Shown here piece by piece: positions 58,931-64,000 of a DNA stretch of 64,000 nucleotides. The notes under the pieces are model-generated. The model did not search any database. It was not told the DNA's origin and worked only from the letters and a program-made list of their open reading frames with translations. Within the stretch, counting starts at the first letter, position 1; each line of letters starts with the position of its first letter. The translations under genes were made by a program, and so were the position numbers. The DNA is from Oceanospirillaceae bacterium (GTDB lineage Bacteria; Pseudomonadota; Gammaproteobacteria; Pseudomonadales; Oceanobacteraceae), in the NCBI GenBank assembly GCA_002724925.1, contig PBQA01000027.1, forward strand, positions 155,315 to 219,314, given 5' to 3'.

Positions 58931-61900
58931 GTTGGCTGCCGCACAGGCAGCTAAGAAATTGAAGTCCAGGGAGTGGCCGCGATTGCAGTTGTTGGCTGCC
59001 GCACAGGCAGCTAAGAAAGTCAGATGCAGTCGTCGTCGCTGTATCCTGTGGTTGGCTGCCGCACAGGCAGCTAAGAAAAGACAGTTTCAGAATGGCCTTG
59101 TACAGCTTAAGTTGGCTGCCGCACAGGCAGCTAAGAAAAGTATGAGCAAGCGGCGGCTGTGTCGCCTCCTGTTGGCTGCCGCACAGGCAGCTAAGAAATG
59201 GATACGGCCCGTTCTGAGTAATATCGTTTCGTTGGCTGCCGCACAGGCAGCTAAGAAATGCAGGCCACCGGTTAGCCGCGTTAGCAGGTCGTTGGCTGCC
59301 GCACAGGCAGCTAAGAAATGATTGATCTTTGTTGCGGATCGGTAGTTTTAGTTGGCTGCCGCACAGGCAGCTAAGAAAAATAAACGCCGCAGCATTCGCA
59401 ACCCTGAAAAGTTGGCTGCCGCACAGGCAGCTAAGAAATTACCACCAGGGTAATCAATACTGCCCGCCGTGTTGGCTGCCGCACAGGCAGCTAAGAAACA
59501 CTGGGTAAGCTCTGCCATATTGCGGGTGCAGTTGGCTGCCGCACAGGCAGCTAAGAAATGCCTGCGGTGGTAGTAGCGGGTCAGTACAACGTTGGCTGCC
59601 GCACAGGCAGCTAAGAAAAATCCCAGGAGAACAGCAATGACATTCGCACGGTTGGCTGCCGCACAGGCAGCTAAGAAACAACACGGATATGAACTACCCG
59701 ACGGCTGCACGTTGGCTGCCGCACAGGCAGCTAAGAAATGATTTCATTCTGTTTTTATTCCCGTTAACGCGTTGGCTGCCGCACAGGCAGCTAAGAAAAT
59801 TGTACGAAGAACCGCAGGATGCTTCGCCATGTTGGCTGCCGCACAGGCAGCTAAGAAAAATGCCATTTCAGCGGCTGGACAGGACGGTGAGTTGGCTGCC
59901 GCACAGGCAGCTAAGAAAGTTGACGATAATCCTGATAGTCCAGACGATCCGTTGGCTGCCGCACAGGCAGCTAAGAAAAGATGTCATCAGTAAAGTCAGC
60001 GTAGGCGTTTGTTGGCTGCCGCACAGGCAGCTAAGAAATCAACTGATTCAGGAACTCGGTTTACAGAAGCGTTGGCTGCCGCACAGGCAGCTAAGAAAAT
60101 CACCTGCCCAAGTAAATACCACGCGGCCCTGTTGGCTGCCGCACAGGCAGCTAAGAAATTCTGACCTGCTCCAACTGAGTCGCCACGCACGTTGGCTGCC
60201 GCACAGGCAGCTAAGAAATAAACGCTCAGCTACACGTGCCCGGGCCCCGGGTTGGCTGCCGCACAGGCAGCTAAGAAAAGGGCAGAAACGCCCAACGCAT
60301 CCGCGACGACGTTGGCTGCCGCACAGGCAGCTAAGAAAAGAGCGCGCCCACTCCGCGCGGATTCGTGCCCGTTGGCTGCCGCACAGGCAGCTAAGAAACC
60401 AACTTCACGCGGGACGCGAAACAACTCAAAGTTGGCTGCCGCACAGGCAGCTAAGAAAGGTCGCTGCAATCGCATCGAGACGCGCAACTGGTTGGCTGCC
60501 GCACAGGCAGCTAAGAAATCATAGCTGAACGTCTCTACACTTCGCGTCGAGTTGGCTGCCGCACAGGCAGCTAAGAAAACCCCGCGCCTGCATCACCACT
60601 GGGTGTATGTGTTGGCTGCCGCACAGGCAGCTAAGAAATCAGAATCATAGGTGAGGTCATTATCACCAGAGTTGGCTGCCGCACAGGCAGCTAAGAAAAA
60701 TCAGCATCAGCTCATCGTCAAAATAAACACGTTGGCTGCCGCACAGGCAGCTAAGAAATCAGCCTTTGCCGCTTTGATGAAATCATCATAGTTGGCTGCC
60801 GCACAGGCAGCTAAGAAACGATAAGAATTCAATAACGTCATCTAGTGAGGGTTGGCTGCCGCACAGGCAGCTAAGAAAACCTGAGAAAACCGCTTGTTCA
60901 TGTTGTTCTGGTTGGCTGCCGCACAGGCAGCTAAGAAAGGACGCAGTGCCTTTCTCAGGGTCAATGATCTGTTGGCTGCCGCACAGGCAGCTAAGAAATG
61001 TTCCGCCGTCAGGTTATTCAGACTCATGTTGTTGGCTGCCGCACAGGCAGCTAAGAAAGCGAAGGCTGAGTGTAATGGACGAAAGGTATCGTTGGCTGCC
61101 GCACAGGCAGCTAAGAAATGAAGCGCTGCCTTAAGCACCTGCGCTATCCGGTTGGCTGCCGCACAGGCAGCTAAGAAAACTCTAGCCGCATTGTGTCGCC
61201 GGTTATTTCAGTTGGCTGCCGCACAGGCAGCTAAGAAAAAGCGACTGCTGAACAAAGACGTATTGAAGAAGTTGGCTGCCGCACAGGCAGCTAAGAAAAG
61301 GTCAAAGAAACGTCGGAACCAGAACCACAAGTTGGCTGCCGCACAGGCAGCTAAGAAAATATCGCGGTTGATATCACAGTTGTTATTCGAGTTGGCTGCC
61401 GCACAGGCAGCTAAGAAACTTACGGAGCATGCTGATGATCATGCCGACACGTTGGCTGCCGCACAGGCAGCTAAGAAAAGCTTGTACGGCTGGGATAATG
61501 ACGTTAGCGAGTTGGCTGCCGCACAGGCAGCTAAGAAAATCTTATGCAAAACCCTAGGAAACCAAAGCCAGTTGGCTGCCGCACAGGCAGCTAAGAAAAT
61601 AGACACTAGCAGAATCAATTCCACAATAGAGTTGGCTGCCGCACAGGCAGCTAAGAAAAGCATAATCACAAAGCCGCCAATCGCCACTGCGTTGGCTGCC
61701 GCACAGGCAGCTAAGAAAAACTATCGTCAGCGTCGGCATCGTAGTCCCATGTTGGCTGCCGCACAGGCAGCTAAGAAACGATACCTAAGCAAGTGGCGCC
61801 TACTGTCGAGGTTGGCTGCCGCACAGGCAGCTAAGAAAGAAATTGCCAACGAATTCTTCAACGCCAGCAAGTTGGCTGCCGCACAGGCAGCTAAGAAAAC

Positions 61901-63758
61901 GAGCGAGCATTCGGCAATATCATGTATATGGTTGGCTGCCGCACAGGCAGCTAAGAAAAGTCCAAGCCGCGCCTTCGGCGCTCTCCGCTTGTTGGCTGCC
62001 GCACAGGCAGCTAAGAAAGCGTGCTGTACGCCGAGCAGCTGGAGCAGTTCGTTGGCTGCCGCACAGGCAGCTAAGAAAATAAATGGGATTTCTTACGCGG
62101 TCAATCCCTTGTTGGCTGCCGCACAGGCAGCTAAGAAATTTGCTGGTTTCTCTACTGCGAAAGCCCCAGTGTTGGCTGCCGCACAGGCAGCTAAGAAACG
62201 CTGCACCTTGCCCGTATCCGGACACTTTTCGTTGGCTGCCGCACAGGCAGCTAAGAAAAGGACAACATCACATGAATGTGCGGGTTATCCGTTGGCTGCC
62301 GCACAGGCAGCTAAGAAAGAGTGACGATGCTCAGTAAAAAAAGTGAGGAGGTTGGCTGCCGCACAGGCAGCTAAGAAAATTGTCTGTGCCATTTTCGCGG
62401 CGTTGTCCATGTTGGCTGCCGCACAGGCAGCTAAGAAATCTCAGATAACTGATGTCCTTGGGGCGTACGCGTTGGCTGCCGCACAGGCAGCTAAGAAAGA
62501 TCGCTTACTGGCAGACCTAGCTCGTTCAGGGTTGGCTGCCGCACAGGCAGCTAAGAAATGCCCGCACCTCACGTTGGGTCGGTAGGAAATGTTGGCTGCC
62601 GCACAGGCAGCTAAGAAAAGAGATTGAGAGTATCGTTTCCCGATCCCGCGGTTGGCTGCCGCACAGGCAGCTAAGAAAACCTGTACTTCTTCAATCCGAA
62701 GCACGGTTAGGTTGGCTGCCGCACAGGCAGCTAAGAAAATTACCGCCGCCGCCCGGAAGGGTAAGAAACCGTTGGCTGCCGCACAGGCAGCTAAGAAATG
62801 AACGTCTGGACGGTAAACCGCTTGGCGACCGTTGGCTGCCGCACAGGCAGCTAAGAAAGTTTACGTGCGGCACGCCGTAATCGTCAAACAGTTGGCTGCC
62901 GCACAGGCAGCTAAGAAATATGTTGTCAATGGCGAAACCATGACCAAGAAGTTGGCTGCCGCACAGGCAGCTAAGAAAAGCTGGGTCTTGGTTTGCTCAA
63001 CTAGGGTGACGTTGGCTGCCGCACAGGCAGCTAAGAAAACACGCCGCCATTGCGTAGATTCTGGTCATACGTTGGCTGCCGCACAGGCAGCTAAGAAAAT
63101 AAGGCGTCGAGTCTCCTGACCCGGTACAGGGTTGGCTGCCGCACAGGCAGCTAAGAAATGCGGTCAGATTGAAATCACCGGACACACCAGGTTGGCTGCC
63201 GCACAGGCAGCTAAGAAACTTGAGTGCAGTGATGCAAAGCCATGCCGATTGTTGGCTGCCGCACAGGCAGCTAAGAAAAATGGCCTCACTGACAAAGAGA
63301 TCGCCGAAGAGTTGGCTGCCGCACAGGCAGCTAAGAAAAGTTGAGTTTGCTTCTAATTGATCCGAATAACGTTGGCTGCCGCACAGGCAGCTAAGAAAAG
63401 TAGCGGTGATTTTATGATTCGTCATTATGAGTTGGCTGCCGCACAGGCAGCTAAGAAAAAAAGGAGCCTGAATTACATCCAGAAACTGTAGTTGGCTGCC
63501 GCACAGGCAGCTAAGAAATTATCAAGTCGCTATCAGTTAACCGCTGATCAGTTGGCTGCCGCACAGGCAGCTAAGAAAATATACCCGGCAACCTCTGACT
63601 CATAAACTCTGTTGGCTGCCGCACAGGCAGCTAAGAAAGAACGGCTCCGCCGATTCGTTCCGTACAGTTAGTTGGCTGCCGCACAGGCAGCTAAGAAAAG
63701 AAGTAGGTGTGAGGCTAAATGTGAGTGTGGGTTGGCTGCCGCACAGGCAGCTATAGGG
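58931..63758 (+). CRISPR. Type I-F CRISPR array, 81 repeats and 80 spacers
   Basis: Repeats are 28 nt, start GTTGGCTGCC, have loop GCACA and end GGCAGCTAAGAAA; they recur every 60 bp without exception, so all 80 spacers are 32 nt. I see 80 identical repeats; only the last (63731-63758) is altered, diverging after position 24 (CTATAGGG for CTAAGAAA). Repeats differ from the common I-F consensus at the 5' end and loop. Spacers 25, 26 and 50 match the prophage of this window (see protospacers); no other spacer could be matched by eye. No spacer duplication was noticed. Confidence 0.99.
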
Positions 63759-64000
63759 GAGGGCTATCTCAGCCTTTTAGCCATGTCGGATTTTATCCAT
63801 TGGATTTGGGTTCGCGCATAGCCAGGAAAGCTGGCTGAAGCGCACCTACAAGGTGGTGAGGTCATGGCCAAATCGCGAATAGCCTTCGGCTGATTCGCTC
63901 CCACACAGCATGTGAATTGTTGAGTGTTCGGTGGGTACCGCACAACACCGGTTTAGGTGGTGAGGCTGTCGGGAAGAAGCTTCCCTCCTACAGGGTTAAT
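63759..64000. repeat. Array trailer with REP-like palindromes, right copy
   Basis: No gene seen. GCGAATAGCC-TTC-GGCTGATTCGC then TCCCAC (63875-63903) is the inverse of element B at 48939, and GTCGGGAAG-AAG-CTTCCCTCCTAC (63969-63991) is the inverse of element A at 48889. Other short palindromes lie between 63760 and 63870. The region runs off the window. Confidence 0.65.

Noticed and set aside
58923..63425. Many repetitive open frames across the array on both strands
   Set aside because: They result from the 60-bp period being a multiple of three; each is repeat-plus-spacer translation, not a gene.

Overview
The window is bacterial DNA, most likely from a gammaproteobacterium: complete type I-F CRISPR-Cas locus, sigma-32-like promoter on hsp20, Pseudomonas-style REP palindromes, lambda/P22-type nin genes. 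I cannot name the genus. From position 1 to about 45,296 it is a temperate podovirus-like prophage whose left end (presumably with the integrase) lies outside the window. From about 45,300 to 64,000 it is host chromosome.

Prophage layout. 1-1,160: two exported or membrane accessory genes and a CI-like repressor. 1,161-2,092: divergent operator region, Cro and two small early genes. 2,093-2,596: a hairpin-rich non-coding stretch and tRNA-Arg(TCT). 2,665-5,747: replication (O/DnaT-like initiator with iterons inside the gene, P-like loader) and a cytosine methyltransferase whose 3' two thirds are also read in a second frame. 5,744-10,174: ninB, ninG, small early genes and ssb. 10,215-10,308: a strong promoter followed at once by a terminator, laid out like lambda pR'-tR'. 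10,328-14,171: small membrane protein, fibre-like protein, M15-type endolysin, holin-like and nested spanin-like genes. 14,247-32,814: terminase, portal, scaffold, coat, decoration, connector, tail and internal virion proteins. 32,824-42,789: a 3321-residue polyvalent protein with methyltransferase, zincin and ADP-ribosyltransferase-like modules. 42,776-45,062: small accessory genes around an HTH regulator with a palindromic operator. The right end is the 3' part of a tRNA-Val(GAC) gene, read as attR.

Host layout. A gene of unknown function, hsp20, a UshA-like lipoprotein nucleotidase with a collagen-like linker, a WYL-type regulator, then cas1, cas2-3, csy1 (cas8f), csy2, csy3, cas6f and an array of 80 spacers, all 32 nt. 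Inverted copies of REP-like palindromes lie on both sides of the regulator-cas-array block.

Two results stand out. First, the unusual 450-bp gap between cas3 and csy1 holds a reverse-strand degenerate repeat-spacer-repeat unit. It keeps the Cas6f hairpin and the crRNA 5' handle. Its 31-nt spacer matches the csy1 leader with a CC PAM, eight contiguous PAM-proximal bases and 21/31 bases overall; the PAM overlaps the csy1 Shine-Dalgarno. This has the form of a CreR-type self-regulatory guide RNA that represses its own effector operon; a small ORF with a good ribosome-binding site lies beside it. Second, array spacers 25, 26 and 50 match the resident prophage (29, 28 and 28 of 32 bases), each with an intact CC PAM and each with seed mismatches, mostly synonymous. 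The host has met relatives of this phage, and this prophage carries escape-type changes at all three sites.
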